Source of the DNA: Lachnospiraceae bacterium
GTDB lineage: Bacteria; Bacillota; Clostridia; Lachnospirales; Lachnospiraceae
Direction: 5' to 3'
Length of the DNA: 64,000 bases
Assembly: GCA_910575605.1 (NCBI GenBank)
Contig: CAJTEW010000001.1
Span: forward strand, 1 to 64,000
Position numbers and translations under genes: made by a program. The notes under the pieces were generated by a model, which saw only the letters and a program-made list of their open reading frames with translations, did no database searches and was not told where the DNA came from. Within the stretch, counting starts at the first letter, position 1; each line of letters starts with the position of its first letter. Positions 1-7,522 of this stretch are shown piece by piece.

Positions 1-113
1 GCGGATACATAGCTCTATTGGTTATTTGACACCACAGCAAAAGGAGGATGAGGAACTAAAAAAAGCAGCATAATCTTTCGACTTTTTTTGTCCAAAGTAT
101 TGACATAGGTCCA
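1..113 (+). mobile_element. Right end of an IS3-family insertion sequence
   Basis: The end of an IS3-type transposase reading frame is followed by about 40 non-coding bases. The terminal stretch 89-113 begins TGTCC and ends GGTCCA, itself nearly symmetrical, and closes with the CA dinucleotide typical of IS3-family ends. Immediately after 113 the sequence switches to an ISL3-type transposase, so the element appears to be inserted in that gene. The left end lies outside the window, so the inverted-repeat assignment cannot be verified here. Confidence 0.6.
2..73 (+). CDS. IS3-family transposase, C-terminal 23 residues (partial)
   Basis: Frame 2 reads RIHSSIGYLTPQQ followed by an acidic/basic tail and TAA. 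The RIHSSIGYLTP string is the hallmark end of the IS3-family DDE integrase core (rve domain), just after the catalytic Glu region. Only the last 23 codons are in the window. The protein would catalyse transposition of the surrounding element; whether it is intact upstream cannot be seen. Confidence 0.75.
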   Translation, partial: RIHSSIGYLTPQQKEDEELKKAA

Positions 114-1266
114 GTATTGATGATTTCGCATTCAGAAAAAGACAGACTTATGGCACTATCATGGTGGACATTGATACACACCGTGTGGTAGACCTGCTTG
201 CATCCCGTGAGGTGGAAGATGTGGCGGAATGGCTTAGAAGCTACCCGAATATCCGAATCGTATCACGAGACGGCTCTGTTTCCTATAAAAGCGCCATTGA
301 ACAGGCAGGGATATACAGCAGGTAAGTGACCGTTTCCATCTTCTCAAGGGCCTTACGGATGCCGCAAAAAAATTCATATCACGCCTGCTTTCGGCAAACT
401 TTACGCTCCCCACAGAAGCATCTCATTATGACGGGAAGCTCACCGGGGATTACTGGGATAAATCCATTAAGGAAGATTCCCCTACCGCAGAACATAATGC
501 AAATGTGGAAAAGAAGATGAAAGTGGAGAAACAGGTGCGGGAACTAAGAAAACAGGGATTCAACAAAGGGGAGATTGCCGGGCTGGCGGGCATCAACAGG
601 GCAACCGTGGCAAAATACTTGAAAGAGGATTTTAACCCGGCAAACTCTTATTATAACACTACCATTCCAAGTAAAATAAAGCCCTATGCAGAAGCCATAA
701 AAACGATGCTGTCAGAAGGAAAGACATTTAAGCAGATAGGCATTATCATCTGTGAAAAAGGATATGCCGGGTCGGATGCCGCGATCCGTATGTTTGCCAC
801 AAGGGAGCGCAAGATCATGAAGGAAACTGCCCGGCAAGGGGTCTCCGGTGAAAAGATTGAGCGAAAATGGCTGGTCAGCCTGTTGTACCGGCCGATTGAC
901 AAGATTTCATCCATCAGCGCGGAGCAGCTTGACCGAATTATAGGGGAATATTCAGTCATAGGGCGTGTTTATGATGCTGTATCAGGCTTTAAACAGACGT
1001 TGTCAGGCAAAAAAGAATCTGAACTTGATAAATGGCTGGAAGAAACGGACTCCCTGGAAATAGATGAATTAAGCAGTTTTACAAACGGGATCAGGAGGGA
1101 TATTGCGGCAGTAAAAAATGCAATTTTGCTTGATTATAATAATGGACTTGCGGAGGGAAGCGTAAATAAGCTAAAGGTTGTCAAAAGGATCATGTATGGT
1201 CGCAACAGCTTTGAGATGCTGAAAGGAAAGCTGTTGCGGCTTGAGTTAAAACGCAAAATCAACTAA
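114..1266 (+). pseudogene. ISL3-family transposase, 5'-truncated and frameshifted
   Basis: This is a broken DDE transposase of the ISL3 family. The first segment (to 325) reads SIDDFAFRKRQTYGTIMVD and then IRIVSRDGS, matching the N-terminal half of the ISL3 catalytic domain, and ends at TAA 323-325. The next frame resumes with QVSDRFHLLKGLTDAAKKF (from 319) and stays open to 1266, with an HTH-like region (GEIAGLAGINRATVAKYL) and the family C-terminal signature NGLAEGSVNKLKVVKRIMYG. One single-base indel near 314-318 explains the frame change. The 5' part is missing because the IS3 end abuts it at 113/114. The gene cannot make a functional transposase as it stands. Confidence 0.85.
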
Positions 1267-1394
1267 CTTTGGAAAGATTCAAAAAGTCCTTTACAAAACG
1301 TCACTGGGTATGCAATACCGTATTTACATTAAGTTTTTGAAACAGATGTCGATATATCAATTAGTATGTAATATTTTTGAGGAGTGAAGAGATT

Positions 1395-2267
1395 ATGCGG
1401 ATTCATATTCAGAATATGCCATGGATGAATTATGCGCGGACCCAGATTCCATCTATGCATCTGCTGCCCGGCTCCCTAAGAACAGCGGATGCACAGAGAA
1501 TACAAAAGCAAAAAGAGGTAAATGAGAAAATAGAGGTATTGTCTAGGGGCAGTGAGGCAAGGAGTGTAGAACCTAAGACGCAAAACAAGACTTTGGGAGG
1601 ATTTTCAGATCTTCTTGTTTCTGGGAAAGATGTACAAGGAAAAACCGCAGGAAAAATAAATGAATACTATCAGGCAGTGGGAGCTGTAACAGACGGCATT
1701 ACTTATATGGAAACGCGGCTTAAGTATCTGCAGTCAGAGTACGAGAAGATGGACGGATACAGTTTTGAAAAGAAGATGGAAAAGATGAGAGAGCTCATGG
1801 AATCAGAATACAAGGATATGACAGGGCTTCTTAATGTAGAGGCAGGCATGATGGCAGGAGAGCTTTATCTTTCTTCGAAGGTATATGGAAAGGCGTTTGG
1901 AGAAGAGTATCAGTCTGTGCTTGGAGATATTCCGGACAGGATTAGGGATATTGCCGCAGGCCTTAAGGGCGCTGGCAGTGTAAAAGAGGCGCTGGGCCAG
2001 CTTGCAGATGCAAAAAAGAAGCTGGGAGGATTGGGAGAAGAACTAAAGGGAAGATATAGAGAGTATACAGGGAAAGAGCTTGTAGAATATAACTATAGAA
2101 CAGAATCAGATTTTAAGGATTCCGTAAAATCCTATGGCCTTCTCTGGAGCTGGGATGAGATAACAATCGACACCTCGGAGGTAAGAAATTTATCGGATTA
2201 TGGAGTGGATATTAAGAAGCTGAGTGAGATTCCGGAAGCAGTAAATATAATAGATATCCGGGCATAA
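1395..2267 (+). CDS. Unknown helical protein, 290 aa
   Basis: I do not recognise a family. ATG 1395 is chosen because GAGGAG lies about 10 bases upstream; an in-frame TTG at 1377 would overlap that ribosome binding site. There is no signal peptide or membrane segment. The sequence is rich in Lys/Glu and predicted-helical, with many Met and Tyr in the middle (residues 90-160) and a Gly/Lys/Leu region (residues 185-215) that could form an amphipathic helix. The C-terminus ends NIIDIRA. It stands alone, between the dead ISL3 copy and a strong terminator. Codon use resembles neighbouring chromosomal genes, so it is probably expressed and not part of the insertion sequences. Confidence 0.65.
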   Translation: MRIHIQNMPWMNYARTQIPSMHLLPGSLRTADAQRIQKQKEVNEKIEVLSRGSEARSVEPKTQNKTLGGFSDLLVSGKDVQGKTAGKINEYYQAVGAVTDGITYMETRLKYLQSEYEKMDGYSFEKKMEKMRELMESEYKDMTGLLNVEAGMMAGELYLSSKVYGKAFGEEYQSVLGDIPDRIRDIAAGLKGAGSVKEALGQLADAKKKLGGLGEELKGRYREYTGKELVEYNYRTESDFKDSVKSYGLLWSWDEITIDTSEVRNLSDYGVDIKKLSEIPEAVNIIDIRA

Positions 2268-2290
2268 ATTACAAAAATAGACAGTATCTT

Positions 2291-2324
2291 ATAAAAGCAA
2301 ACAGGGTATTCTGTTTGCTTTTAT
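2291..2324 (+). terminator. Intrinsic terminator after the 290-aa gene
   Basis: A perfect 14-bp inverted repeat (ATAAAAGCAAACAG / CTGTTTGCTTTTAT) has a 6-base loop and a T-rich 3' arm. It lies 24 bp after the stop codon. Confidence 0.85.
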
Positions 2325-2569
2325 TAAGGATAATTTTGAAAATATCTTTTGGTAATTATCGAATAAATTATAGTAATAACTATTATTTTCTGTAAAATGA
2401 AAAAAATATAATAGTAATTTTTTGTTGTATTATTCGTATATAGATGCAAAAAAAGCATTATATATAAAAAAAATCAAGAAATTATAGATTATCAGCAGAT
2501 TTATAATGTGTTTTTGAAGAATATATGAAGATATATAGAAATAAAAATATAGCTATTTCACAACAATTC

Positions 2570-2598
2570 TTGCTATTTTCTTTCTAATAAGATATAAT
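2570..2598 (+). promoter_or_regulatory. SigA-type promoter for the AGCS symporter
   Basis: TTGCTA (2570-2575), a 17-base spacer and TATAAT (2593-2598), followed by an AGAGAAGGGAG ribosome binding site before ATG 2658. The rest of the 2325-2657 gap is very AT-rich and shows nothing else I can support. Confidence 0.75.
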
Positions 2599-2657
2599 GT
2601 CCCCATGCTATTGGAAATATAATTTAAAAAGAAAAGATAAAGAGAAGGGAGTTTTTT

Positions 2658-4040
2658 ATGGAACAAGTTGTAGATATGATTAATAAGGTTGACGGATGGG
2701 TCTGGGGATGGTGGATGATTATCCTGCTGTTTGGCACACATCTTTTTATGACTATCAGGACAGGATTTATCCAGAAGTATACGATAACAAAGGGAATAAA
2801 GCTTTCTGTGACAAAGGATATAGACGGAGAGGGGGAGGTTTCTCAGTTTGGCGCTCTTGCGACGGCTCTTGCGGCGACCATCGGTACCGGAAATATTGTG
2901 GGAGTAGGTACGGCCATTGCTCTTGGAGGACCTGGCGCTGTGCTTTGGTGCTGGCTTACCGGTGTGTTTGGAATTGCGACGAAATATGGAGAATCCCTGA
3001 TTGCAGTAAAATACCGGGTGAAAACAAGAGACGGCCGTATGCAGGGCGGCGCCATGTATGCTCTTGAGAGAGGACTTCATATGAGGTGGCTTGCTATGAT
3101 TTTCGCTTTTTTTGCTGCATTTGCCTCTTTTGGAATCGGTTGTGCGACGCAGGTGAATGCGATTGCGAATATTGCCCAGGGAAATTTTGGAGTTCCGAAA
3201 TGGATTGTAGGACTTATGATTGGTATTTTGACGGCAATTGTAATTTTTGGAGGAATTAAGTCTATTGCAAGAGTATGTGAGAAGCTTGTTCCTTTTATGG
3301 CGCTGTTCTATGTACTGGGATGTGTTATTATCCTGTATATTAATTGCGATTTTATTGTTCCGGCTGTCGTGACTATCTGTAAGCTTGCATTTACACCAGG
3401 AGCGGCGGCGGGAGGCCTTATAGGATCTGGTATTCGTCTTGCGGTTCAGTACGGAGTGGCGAGGGGATTATTTTCAAATGAATCAGGTATGGGCTCTGCT
3501 CCGATTGCAGCAGCAGCGGCGCAGACAAGGAATCCGGTCCGTCAGGCGCTTGTTTCCTCCACAGGGACTTTCTGGGATACAGTTGTTGTCTGTCTGATGA
3601 CAGGCCTGGTGCTTGTGACAACGATTATGAAAAATCCGAATGTCAATGCGGATCAGATCGGGGATGGAGGCGTTCTTTCCACTCTTGCTTTTGGACAGAT
3701 TCCGGTATTTGGCCCTATTGTTCTGACTCTTGGAATTATTACTTTTGCATATTCTACCATTCTTGGATGGGCATATTATGGAGAGAGGTGCGTGGAATAT
3801 TTTGCAGGAAGCAAGGGGCTTATGCCTTACCGTGTTCTGTATATTGCGGTGGCTGTAATTGCACCTGTCATCAGCCTGAATGTGGTGTGGACGATCGCCG
3901 ATATATTGAACGCGCTGATGGCTATTCCGAACCTGGCTGCGGTGCTTCTTCTGTCAAATGTAATTGTGAAAGAAACGAGAAAATATATACATAACCTTGA
4001 TGCAAAGGATTATACGCCTGTTCCGGTGGTGAAAGAATAA
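2658..4040 (+). CDS. Alanine or glycine:cation symporter (AGCS family)
   Basis: A 460-residue polytopic membrane protein of the AGCS/DAACS-like sodium:alanine symporter family, which couples Na+ (or H+) entry to uptake of alanine or glycine across the cytoplasmic membrane. The family signature GTGNIVGVGTAIALGGPGA is near residue 75, followed by the WCW-TG-FG-ATKYGE segment. About ten to eleven hydrophobic segments run to residue 440, and the conserved GLFSNESGMGSAP motif is near residue 270. Length is normal for the family. It has its own promoter and terminator, so it is a single-gene unit. The exact amino acid carried cannot be read from the sequence. Confidence 0.92.
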   Translation: MEQVVDMINKVDGWVWGWWMIILLFGTHLFMTIRTGFIQKYTITKGIKLSVTKDIDGEGEVSQFGALATALAATIGTGNIVGVGTAIALGGPGAVLWCWLTGVFGIATKYGESLIAVKYRVKTRDGRMQGGAMYALERGLHMRWLAMIFAFFAAFASFGIGCATQVNAIANIAQGNFGVPKWIVGLMIGILTAIVIFGGIKSIARVCEKLVPFMALFYVLGCVIILYINCDFIVPAVVTICKLAFTPGAAAGGLIGSGIRLAVQYGVARGLFSNESGMGSAPIAAAAAQTRNPVRQALVSSTGTFWDTVVVCLMTGLVLVTTIMKNPNVNADQIGDGGVLSTLAFGQIPVFGPIVLTLGIITFAYSTILGWAYYGERCVEYFAGSKGLMPYRVLYIAVAVIAPVISLNVVWTIADILNALMAIPNLAAVLLLSNVIVKETRKYIHNLDAKDYTPVPVVKE

Positions 4041-4103
4041 TCTGAAATTATTTGACGAAATCAGTATAGAAGGTGGAAATTGAAAAAATAATATTATACA
4101 ATT

Positions 4104-4130
4104 AATAGAGCCTTAGAAGGCTCTATTTTT
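4104..4130 (+). terminator. Intrinsic terminator after the AGCS symporter
   Basis: AATAGAGCC ... GGCTCTATT stem with a short loop and a run of T (4126-4130), 64 bp after the stop codon. Confidence 0.85.
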
Positions 4131-4155
4131 GTGAAATATTTTCGAGCGGAATCCG

Positions 4156-4185
4156 TTGACTGTGTTATAGGTATAGTGATAAGAT
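4156..4185 (+). promoter_or_regulatory. Candidate promoter of the nrdD operon
   Basis: TTGACT (4156-4161), an 18-base spacer and TAAGAT (4180-4185). The -10 match is modest. It sits about 25 bp upstream of the first NrdR-like box, an arrangement in which bound NrdR would block transcription. Confidence 0.45.
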
Positions 4186-4208
4186 TATACTCAAGCAATC
4201 CTTATAAA

Positions 4209-4255
4209 ACACATGATATAGTGGTGAGATGTAAAATATACACTAAATATAGATG
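4209..4255 (+). promoter_or_regulatory. Tandem NrdR-box-like operators
   Basis: Two 16-bp sites, ACACATGATATAGTGG (4209-4224) and ACACTAAATATAGATG (4240-4255), match the NrdR consensus acaCwAtATaTwGtgt at about 13 and 12 of 16 positions. Their starts are 31 bp apart, the roughly three-turn spacing known for paired NrdR boxes. They lie directly upstream of nrdD, the expected target. NrdR itself is not in the window. Confidence 0.7.
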
Positions 4256-4275
4256 AAGGGAAGAAATGGAGTTAT

Positions 4276-6408
4276 ATGCTGACAAGAGATGTAAAGGTAG
4301 TAAAAAAGGATGGAACAAAGGAAGATTTTAACGTCCAGAAGGTTGTTGTGGCTGTAAATAAGTCTGCGTACCGGGCTCTGGTCAAGTTTACGGATGAGGA
4401 GATTGGTTTTATCTGCAAATTTGTGGAGGAGAAGGTAGAAGAGCTTGGCATTACAGAGATTCCGATTGCGGAGATGCATAATGTGGTGGAAGGAGCTCTT
4501 GAAAGAGTCAATGCATCAGTTGCTAAAAGCTACAAGGATTACCGGAACTATAAGCAGGACTTTGTGCAGATGCTGGACGATGTCTATAAAAAAAGCCAGT
4601 CTATCATGTATATTGGGGATAAGGAGAACAGTAATACGGACAGCGCGCTTGTATCTACCAAAAGAAGCCTTATATTTAATGAACTGAACAAGGAGCTATA
4701 TAAAAAGTTTTTCCTGACAGTGGAGGAAATTCAGGCGATTCGCGACGGCTATATATATATCCATGATATGTCGGCAAGAAGAGATACGATGAACTGTTGT
4801 CTTTTTGATGTAAAGGAAGTGTTAAGCGGCGGTTTTGAGATGGGGAATCTCTGGTATAATGAACCGAAGACACTGGATACGGCTTTTGATGTGATTGGTG
4901 ACATTGTCTTAAGTGCAGCAAGTCAGCAGTACGGTGGATTTACAGTTCCAAGCGTGGACGATATTCTGGAGCCCTATGCAGAAAAATCTCATAAAAAGCT
5001 GATTCAGAAGTATCGTAATTTAGGGCTTGATGAAGAGACGGTTCACCAGGTAGCCTGGGCAGATCTTGAAAAGGAGATGGAACAGGGCTTCCAGGGATGG
5101 GAATATAAGTTTAACTCTGTCTCTTCAAGCAGAGGAGATTATCCTTTTATTACAGTTACGGCGGGAACTGTTACAAGTGAATATGGAAAGCTTGTGACCC
5201 TTAAGATGCTGGAGGTCCGTAAGAACGGGCAGGGGAAGAAAGATCATAAAAAGCCGGTGCTGTTCCCCAAAATTGTATTCTTATATGATGAGAAGCTTCA
5301 TGGGCCGGGAGGTCCTTTAGAGGATGTTTTTGAGGCGGGGATTGACTGCTCTGCACGTACGATGTATCCTGACTGGCTGAGTCTTACAGGAGATGGGTAT
5401 GTGGCAGGCATCTATAAGAAGTATGGAAAGATCATAAGCCCGATGGGGTGCCGTGCATTTCTTTCTCCATGGTATGAAAGAGGAGGCATGGAGCCGGCGG
5501 ATGAAAAAGATGAACCGGTGTTTGTAGGAAGGTTTAATATTGGTGCTATCAGCCTCCATCTTCCGATGATTTATGCCAGGGCAAGACAGGAGAGTAAGGA
5601 TTTTTTTACAGTGCTGGATTATTATTTGGAGCTTATCCGCCAGCTTCATCTTCGGACTTATGATTACCTGGGGGAATTAAAAGCGTCCACGAATCCGCTT
5701 GCTTACTGTGAAGGTGGTTTTTATGGCGGGCATCTGGGGCTTTATGACAAGATTAAGCCTCTTCTTAAGGCGGCTACAGCTTCCTTTGGAATTACGGCAT
5801 TAAATGAGCTTCAGCAGCTTCATAATAAGAAGTCTCTGGTAGAGGACGGACAGTTTGCTATTGATACCCTTCAGCATATTAATGACAAGATAAATGAATT
5901 TAAGAAAGAGGATGGGCGCCTCTATGCTATTTACGGAACGCCAGCTGAGAATTTATGTGGGGTGCAGGTTCAGCAGTTTCGCAAGAAATATGGGATTATT
6001 GAAAATGTGTCCGACAGGGAGTATGTAAGCAACAGTTTCCACTGCCATGTAACGGAGGACATTACCCCCATCGAGAAGCAGGACCTGGAGGGGCGCTTTT
6101 GGAACTTAAGTAATGGCGGTAAGATTCAGTATGTGAAATATCCTATTAATTATAACAGAGAGGCCATAAAATCCTTAGTAAGACGAGCTATGGACAGAGG
6201 TTATTATGAGGGTGTGAATCTATCTCTTGCATATTGTGATAACTGCGGGCATGAGGAGCTCTCGATGGATGTATGTCCGGTGTGCGGCAGCAAAAATCTT
6301 ACAAAGATTGATAGAATGAACGGATATTTATCCTATTCCAGGGTAAAGGGGGATACTCGCTTAAATGAAGCGAAGATGGCCGAGATTGCAGAAAGGAAAA
6401 GTATGTAA
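4276..6408 (+). CDS. nrdD: Anaerobic (class III) ribonucleoside-triphosphate reductase
   Basis: A 710-residue glycyl-radical enzyme that reduces ribonucleoside triphosphates to deoxyribonucleotides under anoxia in the cytoplasm. Residues 1-90 form an ATP-cone allosteric domain (starting VVKKDGTKEDFNVQKVVVAV). The catalytic barrel follows, with NCCLFDVKEVLSGGFEMGN near residue 175. A C-terminal zinc site is formed by C654, C657, C667 and C670, and the radical site RMNGYLSYS places the glycyl radical at about G683. Length is normal. The gene is 2 bp from nrdG, its activase. Upstream NrdR-like boxes indicate repression when dNTPs are sufficient. Confidence 0.97.
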   Translation: MLTRDVKVVKKDGTKEDFNVQKVVVAVNKSAYRALVKFTDEEIGFICKFVEEKVEELGITEIPIAEMHNVVEGALERVNASVAKSYKDYRNYKQDFVQMLDDVYKKSQSIMYIGDKENSNTDSALVSTKRSLIFNELNKELYKKFFLTVEEIQAIRDGYIYIHDMSARRDTMNCCLFDVKEVLSGGFEMGNLWYNEPKTLDTAFDVIGDIVLSAASQQYGGFTVPSVDDILEPYAEKSHKKLIQKYRNLGLDEETVHQVAWADLEKEMEQGFQGWEYKFNSVSSSRGDYPFITVTAGTVTSEYGKLVTLKMLEVRKNGQGKKDHKKPVLFPKIVFLYDEKLHGPGGPLEDVFEAGIDCSARTMYPDWLSLTGDGYVAGIYKKYGKIISPMGCRAFLSPWYERGGMEPADEKDEPVFVGRFNIGAISLHLPMIYARARQESKDFFTVLDYYLELIRQLHLRTYDYLGELKASTNPLAYCEGGFYGGHLGLYDKIKPLLKAATASFGITALNELQQLHNKKSLVEDGQFAIDTLQHINDKINEFKKEDGRLYAIYGTPAENLCGVQVQQFRKKYGIIENVSDREYVSNSFHCHVTEDITPIEKQDLEGRFWNLSNGGKIQYVKYPINYNREAIKSLVRRAMDRGYYEGVNLSLAYCDNCGHEELSMDVCPVCGSKNLTKIDRMNGYLSYSRVKGDTRLNEAKMAEIAERKSM

Positions 6409-6410
6409 TC

Positions 6411-6899
6411 ATGCGTTACCATAATATTACGAAGGATGATATGCTTAACGGCGACGGACTTCGGGTGGTTCTGTGGGTAGCAGGCTGTCCTCACGCCTGT
6501 CCGGGCTGTCAGAATCCGGTTACCTGGGATCCGGAAGGTGGGCTTTCCTTTGACGAGGAGGCAAGGCAGGAGATATTTGCGGAGCTTGACAAGGATTATG
6601 TGAGCGGCATTACTTTTTCTGGAGGAGATCCGCTTCATGAAACAAATATAGCCGGAGTGACAGCCCTTGCAAAGGAAATCCGAAAGAAGTATCCTGGTAA
6701 GACTATCTGGCTCTACACTGGTTATGTGTGGCAGGAAATAAAGGAGCTTGAGATTGTAAAGTATCTGGATGTTGTGGTGGATGGAAAATTTGAAAAAGAT
6801 AAAATGGACAGTTCCCTTCAGTGGAAGGGAAGCTCGAATCAGTTTGTGATTGATGTGAAAAATACGTTAAGGATAGGAGAGTTGGTGCTGCATGGCTAA
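6411..6899 (+). CDS. nrdG: Anaerobic ribonucleotide reductase activating protein
   Basis: A 162-residue radical-SAM activase that uses S-adenosylmethionine and a [4Fe-4S] cluster to create the glycyl radical on NrdD. The cluster-binding cysteines are visible as AGCPHACPGCQN (CX3CX2C) near residue 27, and the SAM-binding GGD/GGE-like segment as TFSGGDPLH near residue 70. Length is typical. It follows nrdD by 2 bp and overlaps the next gene by 8 bp, so the three genes are clearly one transcript. Confidence 0.96.
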   Translation: MRYHNITKDDMLNGDGLRVVLWVAGCPHACPGCQNPVTWDPEGGLSFDEEARQEIFAELDKDYVSGITFSGGDPLHETNIAGVTALAKEIRKKYPGKTIWLYTGYVWQEIKELEIVKYLDVVVDGKFEKDKMDSSLQWKGSSNQFVIDVKNTLRIGELVLHG

Positions 6900-7404
6900 G
6901 AGAATCGCGCAGTTTCATAAGGTGAGCTACAGACAGTTTAAGGAGGCTTTTCTGGATACCTTTGAGCCTCTTAAAGAAGAGGAGATACGGGAGATTTATC
7001 ATGGAATTAAGCTTCCTAAAAGGGCAACGAAGGGTTCGGCAGGATATGATTTTTTTACTCCCTTCCCTATTGTGCTTAAGCCGGGAACGACTGTAAAGGT
7101 TCCCACAGGAATCCGGGTTGAAATGCAGGAAAACTGGGTGCTTAAATGCTATCCGAGGAGCGGGCTTGGGTTTAAGTATCGTCTGCAGCTCAATAATACA
7201 GTAGGAATTATCGACAGTGATTATTTTTATTCAGATAATGAAGGCCATATATTTGCAAAAATAACCAATGACAGCAATGAAAAAAAGGTGCTGGAGATTG
7301 ACACAGGGCAGGGATTTATGCAGGGAATCTTTGTGGAATACGGGATTACCATGGATGACGAAGTAACAGACGTGCGCAATGGAGGATTCGGCAGTACGAC
7401 GTAG
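6892..7404 (+). CDS. dut: dUTP diphosphatase (dUTPase/dCTP deaminase superfamily)
   Basis: A 170-residue trimeric-type dUTPase that would hydrolyse dUTP to dUMP, keeping uracil out of DNA and supplying thymidylate precursor. Visible motifs: KRATKGSAGYDFF (motif I), PRSGLGFKYRL (motif II, usually PRSGLA), NTVGIIDSDY (motif III) and RNGGFGSTT (motif V). An N-terminal extension of about 40 residues and an insert after motif III (YFYSDNEGHI) are unusual. Its overlap with nrdG ties pyrimidine dNTP sanitation to anaerobic dNTP synthesis. The changed motifs leave open a different nucleotide preference. Confidence 0.88.
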   Translation: MAKRIAQFHKVSYRQFKEAFLDTFEPLKEEEIREIYHGIKLPKRATKGSAGYDFFTPFPIVLKPGTTVKVPTGIRVEMQENWVLKCYPRSGLGFKYRLQLNNTVGIIDSDYFYSDNEGHIFAKITNDSNEKKVLEIDTGQGFMQGIFVEYGITMDDEVTDVRNGGFGSTT

Positions 7405-7415
7405 TGAGAGGCCGC

Positions 7416-7451
7416 TGGGGACGGGGTATTTTTCATTTTTCCCCGTCCCCA
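7416..7451. repeat. GGGACGGGG palindromic repeat, copy 1
   Basis: An 11-bp perfect stem (TGGGGACGGGG / CCCCGTCCCCA) around a T-rich loop, 11 bp after the dut stop. The same sequence recurs at 39872-39906 and twice at 43630-43712. It may act as a terminator for nrdDG-dut, but its conservation between sites marks it as an interspersed REP-like element. Confidence 0.85.
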
Positions 7452-7480
7452 ACATATTTTTTGAAAAATCGGACATTCTA
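7451..7480 (+). promoter_or_regulatory. Possible forespore (SigG/SigF-like) promoter
   Basis: AACATA (7451-7456), a 17-base spacer and CATTCTA (7474-7480) resemble the CATnnTA -10 and GnATA-like -35 of forespore sigma factors. It precedes a spore gene by about 45 bp. The -35 match is weak and there is no good SigA promoter in the gap. Confidence 0.3.
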
Positions 7481-7522
7481 TTCCTAAATAATTTTGGATT
7501 TATTGAAAATGGAGGAATAGAT

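Noticed and set aside
2325-2569. Riboswitch upstream of the AGCS symporter (glycine riboswitches often precede this family)
   Set aside because: The best promoter lies at 2570-2598, leaving only about 50 bases of leader, and the AT-rich upstream sequence shows no paired glycine-aptamer features.
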